A DNA stretch of 64,000 nucleotides, taken from positions 6,321 to 70,320 of the forward strand of contig NZ_DASZCQ010000336.1 in assembly GCF_035942955.1 (NCBI RefSeq), given 5' to 3'. Origin of the DNA: DASYTH01 sp035942955. GTDB lineage: Bacteria; Actinomycetota; Actinomycetes; Mycobacteriales; Pseudonocardiaceae. The position numbers and the translations under genes were made by a program. Below the pieces are notes generated by a model, which was given only the letters and a program-made list of their open reading frames with translations, did no database searches and was not told the DNA's origin. Of the stretch, positions 25,706 through 33,989 are shown one piece after another. Every line of letters begins with the position of its first letter. Position 1 is the stretch's first letter.

Positions 25706-25761
25706 TGCCATGAAGGACTCCCTCCGGACGTCCCACGCCGGCGAAGGAGTCCTTCATGGCA
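25706..25761. terminator. 16-bp perfect inverted repeat (hairpin), terminator-like
   Basis: Perfect arms TGCCATGAAGGACTCC and GGAGTCCTTCATGGCA enclose a 24-base loop. It lies 56 bases beyond the GH5 stop, between the GH18-GH5 pair and the GH29 gene, and probably ends or attenuates the upstream transcript. Elsewhere in the 25568-25816 gap I see only the dre-like site and promoter-proximal sequence. Confidence 0.7.
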
Positions 25762-25816
25762 CTCGGCCGGGGTGCGGTTCGCCGCGCCAGCACGCCGCAC
25801 CCCGACCTCGCCCTGC

Positions 25817-27901
25817 TCAGCCGGTCGGGAAGTTGTCCGGGGTGTTGATCCGATCCCGGACCCAGACTCCGGCCGGCTTCAGCGGTCCGGTGCCCGTGTA
25901 GGGACCGTTCGGGCAGGTGCCCTCCCGGAACACCGCGCCGGAGCGGAAGTCGTCGGAGTAGTTCCAGTTCACCCAGCTGATCTTCTTGCTGGCCATCAGG
26001 TCGAGGTACTGCTGGGCCCGGGTGAAGTTGTTGCCACCGTCGCCGCTGGCGGTCTGGGTGCCGAACTCGGTGACGAACATCGGGATCCGGTCGGCGGCCC
26101 TGGACAGCGTGTTGAGGTACTCGGTGCCGTGCGAGGCCGCGTAGAAGTGGAACGTGTACATGATGTTGCCGGCCCGGACCGGGTTGTTGATCACCTCGGT
26201 CTCGCTCGCGCCGTCCGACACGCCCAGCGACGACCACGCCCTGGTGCCCACCAGGATCGGGGTGTCCGGGTCGTTCTGCCGGATCACCGGGATCAGCTGC
26301 TCGGCGTAGCTGCGCACGGTCGACCAGGTCACCCCGTTGGGCTCGTTGGCGATCTCGTAGAGCAGGTTGTTCTTTCCGTTGTGCCGCTGGGCGATCTCGG
26401 TGAAGAACGTGCGCGCCCTTGACAGGTTGAAGTTCGGGTCGCCGGGGTCGAGCATGTGCCAGTCCACGATCGCGTACATGCCGCGGGCGGTGACCTGCTC
26501 GATGATCTGGTGCACCAGGTCGGTGAAGAACCGCGGGTTGGTCTCGTACCCGTCTTCCTGGATGTACATCGAGATCCGCAGCACGTCGGCGGTCCAGTTG
26601 GTGGCCAGCGCGTCCAGTGAGGCGTTGTTCACGCACTGGCGGTACCACTGCAGGCCGTGCGTGCTCATGCCGCGCAGCTGGATCGGTTGGTTGTGCTGGT
26701 TGCACAGCTTCGTGCCGCACACGTGGAGCTGGCCGTTGATCGCCACCGGGGTGCCGGTCGCGGCCGGCCGGGTCGTCCCGGTCACCGGGGCGCTGCGCGC
26801 GGACTCGTTGCCGGCGGCATCAAGGGCGGACACGGCGTAGGTGTGGGAGGTCGACGGCGCGAGCCCGCCGATCGTGGCGCTGGTGCCGGCCGGGCTGGCC
26901 ACGACGGCCGAGCCCTCGTAGACCCGGTAGCCGACCACGCCGACGTCGTCCGTGGATGCCGTCCAGGACAGGGAGATGCTGCTCGACGTCGTGCCGGTCA
27001 CGGTCAGGTTGGTCGGCACGGTCGGCGGCTGCCCCTCGTCGCCCGGCCCGATGTCGATCTTGTCGAGGTTGGGTCCCCCGTTGGCCGTGGTCGCGGTGGC
27101 GCGGATGGTGTTGCTGCCGGCGTTGAGGTTCGCGGTGATCACGCGGGTCTGCCACGTCGTCCAGGCGCCGGTGCCCGGGAAGGACAGGCCGGGCGCGACC
27201 ACCGTGCCGTTGACCGCGATGCTCATCGGGCGGTCGGTGGTGGTTCCGTTGGCGTAGCGGAAGATGAGCGTCGCCGGGCCGGATCCGGACACGGTGAACT
27301 GGACCGAGCTGCCGACCACGTTGTCGTAGTTGACGAACCCGGTTCCGGTGAACCCGGCGTGGTTGGACTCGACCACGCCCTGGGTGATCGTGGCGCTCTC
27401 GGCCTGGTACTCGGCCGCCGGGGCCGCCACGTCGACGTCGAGGTAGTCCAGGTTGGGCCCGCCGTTGGCGGTCGTGGCCGCGGCGCGCACGGTGTTGCTG
27501 CCGGCGTTGAGGTTGGCGGTGATCGTGCGGCTCTGCCAGGCGGTCCAGGCGCCGGTGCCGGGGAAGGACAGGCTGGCCGCGGCGGTGGACCCGTTCACCG
27601 TGACGGTCAGCGGCCGGTCGGCCGTGGTTCCGTTGGCGTACCGGAAGGTCAGCGTGGCGGGGCCGGCCTGGGTGGTGCTGACCGAGAACTCGACGAAGCT
27701 GCCGGTCAGGTTGTCGTAGTTGACGAACCCGGTTCCGGAGAACCCGGCGTGGTTGGACTCGACCACGCCCTGGGAGATGGTCGCCGACTCCGCCTCGTAC
27801 CGCGTGGGCGCCGCCGCCGTGGGAGTCGGGGCGATGAGGCCGACCACCACCCCGGCGACCGCGGCGACGGGCAGGCTCACCCGAAGCGTTCTCGATCTCA
27901 T
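25817..27901 (-). CDS. GH5 glycoside hydrolase with two CBM35 modules and FN3
   Basis: The 694-residue secreted protein has a signal peptide (1-30), two CBM35 modules (about 33-157 and 165-285), a fibronectin type III linker domain (about 295-378) and a GH5 barrel (about 385-690). The acid/base is Glu520 in YEIANEPNG and the nucleophile Glu612 in MFVTEFG. LRGMSTHGLQWY and YAIVDWHMLDPGDPN resemble GH5 subfamily 2 endo-beta-1,4-glucanases, so cellulose or a beta-glucan is the likely substrate. It sits nine bases after the GH18 gene with its own GAGGAGG site; the two are clearly co-transcribed. Confidence 0.92.
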   Translation of the reverse strand: MRSRTLRVSLPVAAVAGVVVGLIAPTPTAAAPTRYEAESATISQGVVESNHAGFSGTGFVNYDNLTGSFVEFSVSTTQAGPATLTFRYANGTTADRPLTVTVNGSTAAASLSFPGTGAWTAWQSRTITANLNAGSNTVRAAATTANGGPNLDYLDVDVAAPAAEYQAESATITQGVVESNHAGFTGTGFVNYDNVVGSSVQFTVSGSGPATLIFRYANGTTTDRPMSIAVNGTVVAPGLSFPGTGAWTTWQTRVITANLNAGSNTIRATATTANGGPNLDKIDIGPGDEGQPPTVPTNLTVTGTTSSSISLSWTASTDDVGVVGYRVYEGSAVVASPAGTSATIGGLAPSTSHTYAVSALDAAGNESARSAPVTGTTRPAATGTPVAINGQLHVCGTKLCNQHNQPIQLRGMSTHGLQWYRQCVNNASLDALATNWTADVLRISMYIQEDGYETNPRFFTDLVHQIIEQVTARGMYAIVDWHMLDPGDPNFNLSRARTFFTEIAQRHNGKNNLLYEIANEPNGVTWSTVRSYAEQLIPVIRQNDPDTPILVGTRAWSSLGVSDGASETEVINNPVRAGNIMYTFHFYAASHGTEYLNTLSRAADRIPMFVTEFGTQTASGDGGNNFTRAQQYLDLMASKKISWVNWNYSDDFRSGAVFREGTCPNGPYTGTGPLKPAGVWVRDRINTPDNFPTG

Positions 27902-27910
27902 GAATCCTCC

Positions 27911-29674
27911 TCAACCGGTGTACTGCACGACGATCTTGGTGAAGCCGTACGGCTGCTGAGCGATGCCGCTGCACGCGTCGGCGTCCGAGCCGGCGGTGCA
28001 CGGCCGGTCCCGGTTGATCGACCAGAACGCGAACCGCACGATGTGGTGCTGCCGGGCGTAGGTCAGGATGAGCCGGAAGTCGTCAAGCGTGACGGTCTCG
28101 CCGGCCACGTCGGTTCGACCGTTCATCGAGGACAGTCCGATGTGGCGGTAGGCGGCGTCGTCGCCGTAGCCGTACGCGGACTTGACCGCCGCCTTGAGGC
28201 CTTCCATGGCGCTGACCGACGCCTGGCCCATCGTGCCGGTGTGGCCGTCGAAGTCGAACGGCATGACGATCCAGCCGTCGTTGTCCAATCCGGCCGCCGC
28301 ACCGCGGTTGATCAGGTCGCGACCGGTGGCGTCCGGTCCGTTCGGCGTGGTGCCGAACGTGACCAGCGTGACGATGCCGGGGTTGCTCGCCTTGACGATC
28401 TTCAGTGCGTCGATCACCCGCTGCCGCACGGTGGCGCTGCCGAACTCGGTGTTCTCGATGTCGATGTCGATCGCCTTGAGCCGGTACGCGTTGATCACCC
28501 GCTGGTACGCCCCGGCCAGCGCGGACGCGCTCGAGCAGAACTCGCCGAGCTTGCGGCCGCTCCACCCGCCGAACGAGACGATCACGTCGCCGCCCGCGGC
28601 CCGGATCGCGTCGATGCTCGCCTGGTCGGCGCCGCCGGTCAGCGAACGGGATCCGTCCCACGCCGGGTTGCAGGTGCCGTCGGACAGGATGAACGCCAGG
28701 GTGAACCACCGCACCCCGGTGGCGGCCATGACGTCGGTCGGCCGCTGCGGGTTGCCCCAGCCGAGATACTCGTACGGCGCCGCGGCCATGCCCGCCGGCG
28801 CCGGGGGAGTGTCCACCCCCACCGTGAGCCGGTCCAGGTTGGGCCCGCCGTTGGCGGTCGTCGCGGTCGCCCGGATCGTGTTGGCGCCGGCGTCGAGGTT
28901 CACCGTGACGCTGCGGGTCTGCCAGGTGGTCCACGCCCCGGCCCCGGGGAACGACAGGCTCGCCGCCGCCGTCACCCCGTTGACCGCGATGGCCATCGGC
29001 CGGTCGACGCCGGTTCCGTTGGCATACCTGAAGGCCAGCGCGATGATCCCGGCCTGGGCGGCGGTGACGGTGAACTCGACGTAGCCGCCGGCCACGTTGT
29101 CGTAGTTGACGAACCCCGTGCCGGAGAACCCGGCGTGGTTGGCCTCCACCACGCCCTGGGAGATCACGGCGTCCTCCGCCTCGAGGCCGACCGCCGGCGC
29201 GGCCGGGTCGACCTCGAGGAAGTCCAGGTTCGGCCCGCCGTTCGCGGTCGTCGCCGTGGCCCGCACCGTGTTCGTGCCCGCGTCGAGGTTCGCCGTGACG
29301 ATGCGGCTCTGCCACGCCGTCCACGCCCCCGTCCCCGGGAACGACTGGCCGGCGACCGCGGTCACCCCGTTCACCGTGACGTTCATCGGCCGGTCGGCCG
29401 TGGTCCCGTTGGCGAACCGGAAGATCAGCGACGCGTTCCCGGCCTGGGCGGCGGTGACGGTGAACTCGACGTAGCCGCCGGCCACGTTGTCGTAGTTGAC
29501 GAAGCCCGTGCCGGAGAACCCGGCGTGGTTGGCCTCCACCACGCCCTGGGAGATCACGGCGTCCTCCGCCTCGTACCGGGTCGGCGCCGCCGACACCGGC
29601 TCGGCCACGGCGACCGCCCCGACCAGGACGGCCACACTCACAAGCGCACTGCGCACCCGCGGCAATCGGGACAC
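27911..29674 (-). CDS. GH18 chitinase-like protein with two N-terminal CBM35 modules
   Basis: The 587-residue secreted protein has a signal peptide (1-30), two CBM35 modules (about 32-158 and 163-288) and a GH18 barrel (about 300-587). The SxGG motif is VSFGGWSG. The catalytic DxxDxDxE motif reads KAIDIDIE, keeping the last Asp pair and the Glu acid but with Lys for the first Asp. This variant is compatible with activity but unusual. The likely substrate is chitin or another GlcNAc polymer. It is the first gene of the depolymerase run. A 19-bp operator-like sequence lies 45-63 bases upstream, matching the one before the ROK gene. Confidence 0.9.
   Translation of the reverse strand: MSRLPRVRSALVSVAVLVGAVAVAEPVSAAPTRYEAEDAVISQGVVEANHAGFSGTGFVNYDNVAGGYVEFTVTAAQAGNASLIFRFANGTTADRPMNVTVNGVTAVAGQSFPGTGAWTAWQSRIVTANLDAGTNTVRATATTANGGPNLDFLEVDPAAPAVGLEAEDAVISQGVVEANHAGFSGTGFVNYDNVAGGYVEFTVTAAQAGIIALAFRYANGTGVDRPMAIAVNGVTAAASLSFPGAGAWTTWQTRSVTVNLDAGANTIRATATTANGGPNLDRLTVGVDTPPAPAGMAAAPYEYLGWGNPQRPTDVMAATGVRWFTLAFILSDGTCNPAWDGSRSLTGGADQASIDAIRAAGGDVIVSFGGWSGRKLGEFCSSASALAGAYQRVINAYRLKAIDIDIENTEFGSATVRQRVIDALKIVKASNPGIVTLVTFGTTPNGPDATGRDLINRGAAAGLDNDGWIVMPFDFDGHTGTMGQASVSAMEGLKAAVKSAYGYGDDAAYRHIGLSSMNGRTDVAGETVTLDDFRLILTYARQHHIVRFAFWSINRDRPCTAGSDADACSGIAQQPYGFTKIVVQYTG
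29049..29183 (-). repeat. Intragenic repeat encoding CBM35, copy 1
   Basis: This 135-bp stretch encodes part of the second CBM35 of the GH18 protein. It matches 29439-29573 at all but one position (an internal C/G difference), although the flanking CBM35 sequence has diverged far more. A recent duplication or gene conversion within the gene is inferred. Confidence 0.9.
29439..29573 (-). repeat. Intragenic repeat encoding CBM35, copy 2
   Basis: This 135-bp stretch encodes part of the first CBM35 of the GH18 protein and is the near-identical partner of 29049-29183. Confidence 0.9.
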
Positions 29675-29718
29675 GTCGCCCTCCCCGGAAGGCCACCCGG
29701 CAGGGAGCAGGGGGAATT

Positions 29719-29737
29719 GTTAGGCAGTCTTCCTAAC
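29719..29737. promoter_or_regulatory. Putative ROK operator upstream of the GH18-led gene run
   Basis: GTTAGGCAGTCTTCCTAAC has perfect 6-bp arms (GTTAGG/CCTAAC). It differs at only two of 19 positions from the sequence at 38513-38531 upstream of the ROK regulator gene, and both are followed by TG. It is AT-rich against a GC-rich background and lies at promoter distance from the GH18 start. Repression by the ROK protein is inferred. Confidence 0.8.
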
Positions 29738-29823
29738 TGATGGATAGCACACCCGGGTGTTGGCCTGTCAAGAACCCGCCGACCCGATGTACCGGTGGCC
29801 GGGACCCAGGTGGACGCCGAGGT

Positions 29824-31431
29824 TCAGCGCTTGCCTCGGGGCCGCATCCAGAACAGCAGCGCACTGACGAGCGCGACGAGCAGTCCGAAGAAGATGATGA
29901 ACCTGATGAAAGCGATGTGCTCCGCTCCCGACTGCAGGTGCAGCAGGTTGGCCAGGTCGCTGACCAGGGCAAATACCGCGGCCGCCAGGACGGAGACAAG
30001 CAGCGCCACGGGGATCGGGCGTTCCTTGCCGAGGCGATCCATCGAGGTATAGGCGGCGCTGGCCAGCGCCCGGAACGGGCGGGCGGACCTGGCGGTTCCC
30101 AGAAACAGGGCCCCGGTACGCCAGTATGCCTTGAACAGGGCCAGCGAGTACTCCGGGTTCGGGCCGCAAGTGTACCGATAGGTGCCGCCGGGTTCTTCCT
30201 TGCGACCGACCACGAGGAACTGGGTAGGTTCGTTGTCGGTCAGGGCAAACAGGCTGTGCGTCGCGATGACGACCTGGCACCCTCGGTCCCTGGTCAGGGC
30301 GTACAGCTCCGCAAAGAATGCCGGCCTGGAGTATTCCGCTATATGTAGCTCGGGCTCATCGAGGATGACGATGCTTTTCCGTATGTCGATTCCCAGGAGG
30401 GTCAAGAAGACGAAGAAGCATTCGTTCTCGCCCGAACTCATGAAGTCGGTGCTGCGCCCGCGGCCCTCACCTCCGCGTTTCAACTCGATCACCGGTTGCC
30501 CTTTGACGAGGTCACACCTCGTCAGCTCCAGGAAGGGCTCCGCGGCTGCCGATCTTCGGCCGGCCGCCGGATCGGTGATCACTCGTTGCAGGATTCCCCT
30601 GAACTCGTCGAAGAACCTGAACCTGTGCTGGTCCGGCCCGAGTGGGCGGTCGAAGGGCAGGTTCAGCCGTTCGATCTCCTGGCCGAGGTGGAGATTGAGA
30701 TCCTTGACCGACTCCCGTATCTGGTCGCGTTTGCCGAGGTCGGCCAGGTCGGTGTTGATGGCCACCACGCGGTTTCCGTCGATTGCCACCGTCGGGCGGG
30801 GAGGGAAGGCGGCGATGACCTTGCCGGCATCGTCGGTGACGATGCTGGTGGAGGTGGCGGCCTGATGCGACAGGAACGGGGCGATGGCTGGGTTCCGCCC
30901 GTCGTACAGCACCGCGAGGTGCTCGGCCATGTCGAGATCATCACACCGCGACCGGTTCAGCACGTGGGAGACGGTCAGCTCGGGATCGCTGGTGAAGGCC
31001 ACCACGACAGTGAAATCGGAGGTGACTCCGGTGAGGTCGGTTTCACATTCGTACCGTATGCGCGGCGTCGTCCGATAGCTGTCGTCGAACCATTCATCCA
31101 CGGAACGCATGGGCGCCAAGGTGTCCCTGATCGCCTTGTGCCTGGGCCGGAGTGCCGCCTCGATGGAGTCCAACTGTGCCGCGACGCCGGGAGTGAGCTC
31201 GGGGTGCGATCGCAGGGCGGCGTGGAGCGCGGGAGGTTGAATTTTCACCCCGTCGTGGTCCATGACGACCCGGTACATGGTCGCCACGTGTCCGAGAACG
31301 GCAAGGCAGTCCAGAATAGTTGACTTGCCGATCCCGTTGGCGCCGTGCAGGAGGGTGATCCGTTCATCGAACGTGATGTCCAGAGTCGGGATCGCCTTGA
31401 TATGCCTGATGGACAGCCTGCGGACTCTCAA
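29824..31431 (-). CDS. AAA/ABC-type ATPase with two C-terminal transmembrane helices
   Basis: The 535-residue protein is an AAA15/RecF/OLD-like ATPase: Walker A GANGIGKST (residues 30-38), a long helical insert (about 60-320), an ABC-like signature SSGE (332-335), Walker B IVILDEPELHI (354-364) and an H-switch ATHSLF (His392). It then carries two transmembrane helices (about 473-495 and 506-529) and a basic tail. No TOPRIM nuclease is present. Known relatives with an effector act in phage defence, so a membrane-acting defence role is a reasonable guess, not a finding. Only a TTG start at 31431 is available, just after an in-frame stop. The locus has visibly lower GC than its neighbours, suggesting transfer. 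Confidence 0.8.
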   Translation of the reverse strand: MRVRRLSIRHIKAIPTLDITFDERITLLHGANGIGKSTILDCLAVLGHVATMYRVVMDHDGVKIQPPALHAALRSHPELTPGVAAQLDSIEAALRPRHKAIRDTLAPMRSVDEWFDDSYRTTPRIRYECETDLTGVTSDFTVVVAFTSDPELTVSHVLNRSRCDDLDMAEHLAVLYDGRNPAIAPFLSHQAATSTSIVTDDAGKVIAAFPPRPTVAIDGNRVVAINTDLADLGKRDQIRESVKDLNLHLGQEIERLNLPFDRPLGPDQHRFRFFDEFRGILQRVITDPAAGRRSAAAEPFLELTRCDLVKGQPVIELKRGGEGRGRSTDFMSSGENECFFVFLTLLGIDIRKSIVILDEPELHIAEYSRPAFFAELYALTRDRGCQVVIATHSLFALTDNEPTQFLVVGRKEEPGGTYRYTCGPNPEYSLALFKAYWRTGALFLGTARSARPFRALASAAYTSMDRLGKERPIPVALLVSVLAAAVFALVSDLANLLHLQSGAEHIAFIRFIIFFGLLVALVSALLFWMRPRGKR

Positions 31432-31636
31432 AGATCACACCCTGCTCACTGAGCCGGGTTCGACCGCCGATGACCCCACGCCGGACGTCACACACCCACC
31501 TCGCCACATACGACAACGACCAGATCCACCCCAACAGAGTCGCACGGAGGCACCGAATTGCTACACGGTGCACAGGTCAAATTGATGACAGTTTGGTTGC
31601 CGTCCCGGTGACGGCCGTCCCGCGCCGGCCCGCCGG
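31432..31636. other. Intergenic gap with a short hairpin
   Basis: This 205-bp stretch separates the kinase stop from the ATPase start. A small hairpin (GCCGTC, loop CCGGT, GACGGC; 31599-31615) 22 bases past the kinase stop may end that operon. The remainder is less GC-rich, like the ATPase gene, and holds no convincing ORF or promoter consensus. Confidence 0.55.
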
Positions 31637-32626
31637 TCAGCGCCGCGCGGTGATCCGCCGGACCTGGGCCCGGAGGTGGTCGTGGGCGGAGCCGTCGATG
31701 CCAAGGGCGTCGAGGGCGAGCAGGGCGGCGCCGAGGACGGGAGGGTCGGAGACGAGGGTGATCTCGGCGCGGGGGGCTGCGGTGCGAAGGCGGTCGGTGA
31801 TGACGCCGAACAGGGTGGGGTCGTGGGTGCGGAGGACGCCGCCGCCGAGGACGACGGCGACGGGGGAGGTGCGGAGGTCGAGCCGGCGCAGGGCGGCGGT
31901 GGCCATCGTGACGATCTCCTCGCCCTGCCGGACGACAAGGGCGCGGGCCACCTGGTCGCCGGCGGCGGAGGCGGCGAGGACGGCCGGGGCGAGGTCGGCG
32001 AGACGGTCGTAGGCGACCTCGCCGAGGTGGATGGCGGTGATGACGTCGGCGATCCGGGGGTGGCCGAAGTGCCGGGCGACCGCGTCGACCAGGGCGGTGG
32101 CCGGGCCGCGGCCGTCCTCGGCGCGGGCGGCGTGCCAGAGGGCGAGGGCGCCGAGGTGCTGGCCGCCGCCCCAGTCGCCGCTGATCTGACCGAGAGCCGG
32201 GAACCGGACCAGGCGGCCGTCCGCGGCCCGGCCGACGCAGTTGGTGCCGGCGCCGCAGATCACGGCGACGGCGTCGGGCGCCTCGGTGCCGGCGCGCAGC
32301 AGGGCGAAAACGTCGTTGTCCACTATGGACTTTTCGGCCCAGCCCGCGGCGGTGACCGCGTCGTTGAGCGCGGCCAGCTCGACCGGAAGGTCCGCGCCGG
32401 CAAGGTAGACCGCGGCCAGCGCCGGGCGCACGTCCGCGCCGACCCCGGCCCGGTCGCGCGCGAGCCGAACCAGACCGTCCAAACGGGACATCGCAGCGCC
32501 GATGCCGCCGACGGTCTGGTGGTTGCTGCCGGCGCCCCTGGCGTAGCCCAGGACGGTGCCCGCCGTGTCGGCCAGCAGCACCTCCGTCTTGGAGTTGCCG
32601 CCGTCGATGGCGAGAAAAGTGTTCAT
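31637..32626 (-). CDS. BadF/BadG/BcrA-type sugar kinase (N-acetylglucosamine kinase-like)
   Basis: The 329-residue protein has the ASKHA-fold motifs: phosphate-1 FLAIDGGNSKTEVLLAD, then VAVICGAGTNCVG, GQISGDWGGGQHLG and a terminal adenosine motif VVLGGGV. This matches the BadF/BadG family members annotated as N-acetylglucosamine kinase in actinobacteria. It would phosphorylate an imported amino sugar or sugar in the cytoplasm. The ATG at 32626 follows a GAGGTG site. It is the last gene of the ROK-ABC-GH4 operon, separated from GH4 by 94 bp that contain a hairpin repeat. Confidence 0.85.
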   Translation of the reverse strand: MNTFLAIDGGNSKTEVLLADTAGTVLGYARGAGSNHQTVGGIGAAMSRLDGLVRLARDRAGVGADVRPALAAVYLAGADLPVELAALNDAVTAAGWAEKSIVDNDVFALLRAGTEAPDAVAVICGAGTNCVGRAADGRLVRFPALGQISGDWGGGQHLGALALWHAARAEDGRGPATALVDAVARHFGHPRIADVITAIHLGEVAYDRLADLAPAVLAASAAGDQVARALVVRQGEEIVTMATAALRRLDLRTSPVAVVLGGGVLRTHDPTLFGVITDRLRTAAPRAEITLVSDPPVLGAALLALDALGIDGSAHDHLRAQVRRITARR

Positions 32627-32640
32627 CACAGCACCTCGCA

Positions 32641-32722
32641 AGCTCGGTGCCGGCGACCCTGCCGCCTCGTTCCCCGGCGGCAGGGCAGTGTCCGATGGTT
32701 CGCTCCGCAAGCTCCGCTCACT
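32641..32722 (-). repeat. Hairpin-bearing repeat between GH4 and kinase genes
   Basis: Read on the minus strand, it opens with a 26-base block (32722-32697) identical to 41599-41624, followed by a perfect 10-bp hairpin (CCCTGCCGCC / GGCGGCAGGG at 32657-32685). The GH4 stop codon is the first part of the repeat. The hairpin could dampen expression of the kinase. Confidence 0.8.
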
Positions 32723-33989
32723 AAGCCCATCCCAGGTACGCGGCGTTCGCGGCGAGCAGCTGGTCGGTCAGCCGGTCGGCGAGGTCGGCCTGGCCGATCA
32801 GGGGATGGGCCAGCAGCGCGTGGAACACCCGGTCGCGGCCGCCGCGGCGGGCGGCGTCGAAGGCGAGCTCCTCGTAGCCGGAGTGGTGGGCGACCAGCCC
32901 GGCGATGTCCGGCGCCAGCGGGGAGGTGGGCAGCGGGAGCGCGCCGTTGGCGCCCACGGCGCAGGACACCTCGATCACCGCGTCGTCCGGCAGGGTGGCG
33001 AACGTCCCGTCGTTGCGCACGTTCGCCGCGTGAACCCCGCCGTCATCGCCGCGCAGCGACGCGAGCAGGCCGACCGCGGCCTCGGAGTAGAACGCGCCGC
33101 CGCGCTCGGACAGCAGGGCCGGCTTGGTGTCCAGGGTGGGGTCGGCGTACATGGCCAGCAGCTCCCGTTCGATGTCGGCGACCCGGGCGCCGCGCGTGGG
33201 TGTCCGCCGCTGCTCGGCCACCACCTCGTCATGGCAGTAGAAGTATCGCAGATAGTACGACGGCACGGTGCCGGTGAGCTCGAGAATTCCTTGCGGTATC
33301 TGGACTTGCTCGGCCAGCTGCTTGCCGTGCTCGGCGAGCAGCTCTGGCAGGCGGTCCACCCCGTCGACGACCGCGGCCCGTTCCCAGGTGAGGTGGTTGA
33401 GCCCGACGTGGTCCAGCAGCACCGAGTCGGGCGGGACGTCGAGCAGCGCGGCGAATCTCCGCTGCAGTCCAATTGCGACGTTGCACAGGCCGACCGCGCG
33501 GTGCCCGTCGTCGAGCAGCGCCCGGGTGACGATGCCGACCGGGTTGGTGAACGCGATGATCCACGCCCCGTCCGCGGCGCGGGCCCTTGCCCGGCGGGCG
33601 ACGTCGAGCACCACCGGGACGGTGCGCAGCGCCTTGGCCAGGCCGCCCGCGCCGACGGTCTCCTGCCCGACGCTGTCCACCTTGCCGGGGAACGTCTCGT
33701 CGCTGATCCGGGCCCGCTGGCCGCCGACGCGCAGCTGGATCAGCACCACGTCGGCGCCGCTCACCCCGGCGTCCAGGTCGGCGGTCCAGGTCAGGGTGCC
33801 CGGGTGCCCGTACCGCGCGAAGATCCGCCGGCCGAACGGGCCGATCACGTCCAGCCGGTCGGTCGCCGGGTCGATCAGCACCAGCTCGTCGACGGTGCCG
33901 GCGGCGCCAAGCTGCCCGCGCAACCGGGCGAACCCGTCGATCAGCTCCGGGGTGTACGTCGAGCCGCCGCCGACCACCGCAACCTTCAC
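32721..33989 (-). CDS. GH4 family 6-phospho-glycosidase
   Basis: The 422-residue cytoplasmic protein belongs to glycoside hydrolase family 4, whose members use NAD+ and Mn2+ in a redox-elimination mechanism. Visible motifs are the Rossmann start VKVAVVGGGSTYTPEL, then FTNPVGIVTRAL, the metal-ligand Cys in LCNVAIG, and GLNHLTW. The sequence is closest in pattern to 6-phospho-beta-glucosidases, which act on beta-linked disaccharides; a phosphorylated or free chito- or cello-oligomer is a plausible substrate. The GTG start overlaps the permease stop (GTGA). It links import to intracellular hydrolysis. Confidence 0.9.
   Translation of the reverse strand: MKVAVVGGGSTYTPELIDGFARLRGQLGAAGTVDELVLIDPATDRLDVIGPFGRRIFARYGHPGTLTWTADLDAGVSGADVVLIQLRVGGQRARISDETFPGKVDSVGQETVGAGGLAKALRTVPVVLDVARRARARAADGAWIIAFTNPVGIVTRALLDDGHRAVGLCNVAIGLQRRFAALLDVPPDSVLLDHVGLNHLTWERAAVVDGVDRLPELLAEHGKQLAEQVQIPQGILELTGTVPSYYLRYFYCHDEVVAEQRRTPTRGARVADIERELLAMYADPTLDTKPALLSERGGAFYSEAAVGLLASLRGDDGGVHAANVRNDGTFATLPDDAVIEVSCAVGANGALPLPTSPLAPDIAGLVAHHSGYEELAFDAARRGGRDRVFHALLAHPLIGQADLADRLTDQLLAANAAYLGWA

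Noticed and set aside
26657..29740. A 1027-codon plus-strand open frame opposite GH5 and GH18
   Set aside because: It lies antisense to two clear multidomain enzymes; its composition (Gly, Arg, Val, His rich) and absence of motifs mark it as a shadow.
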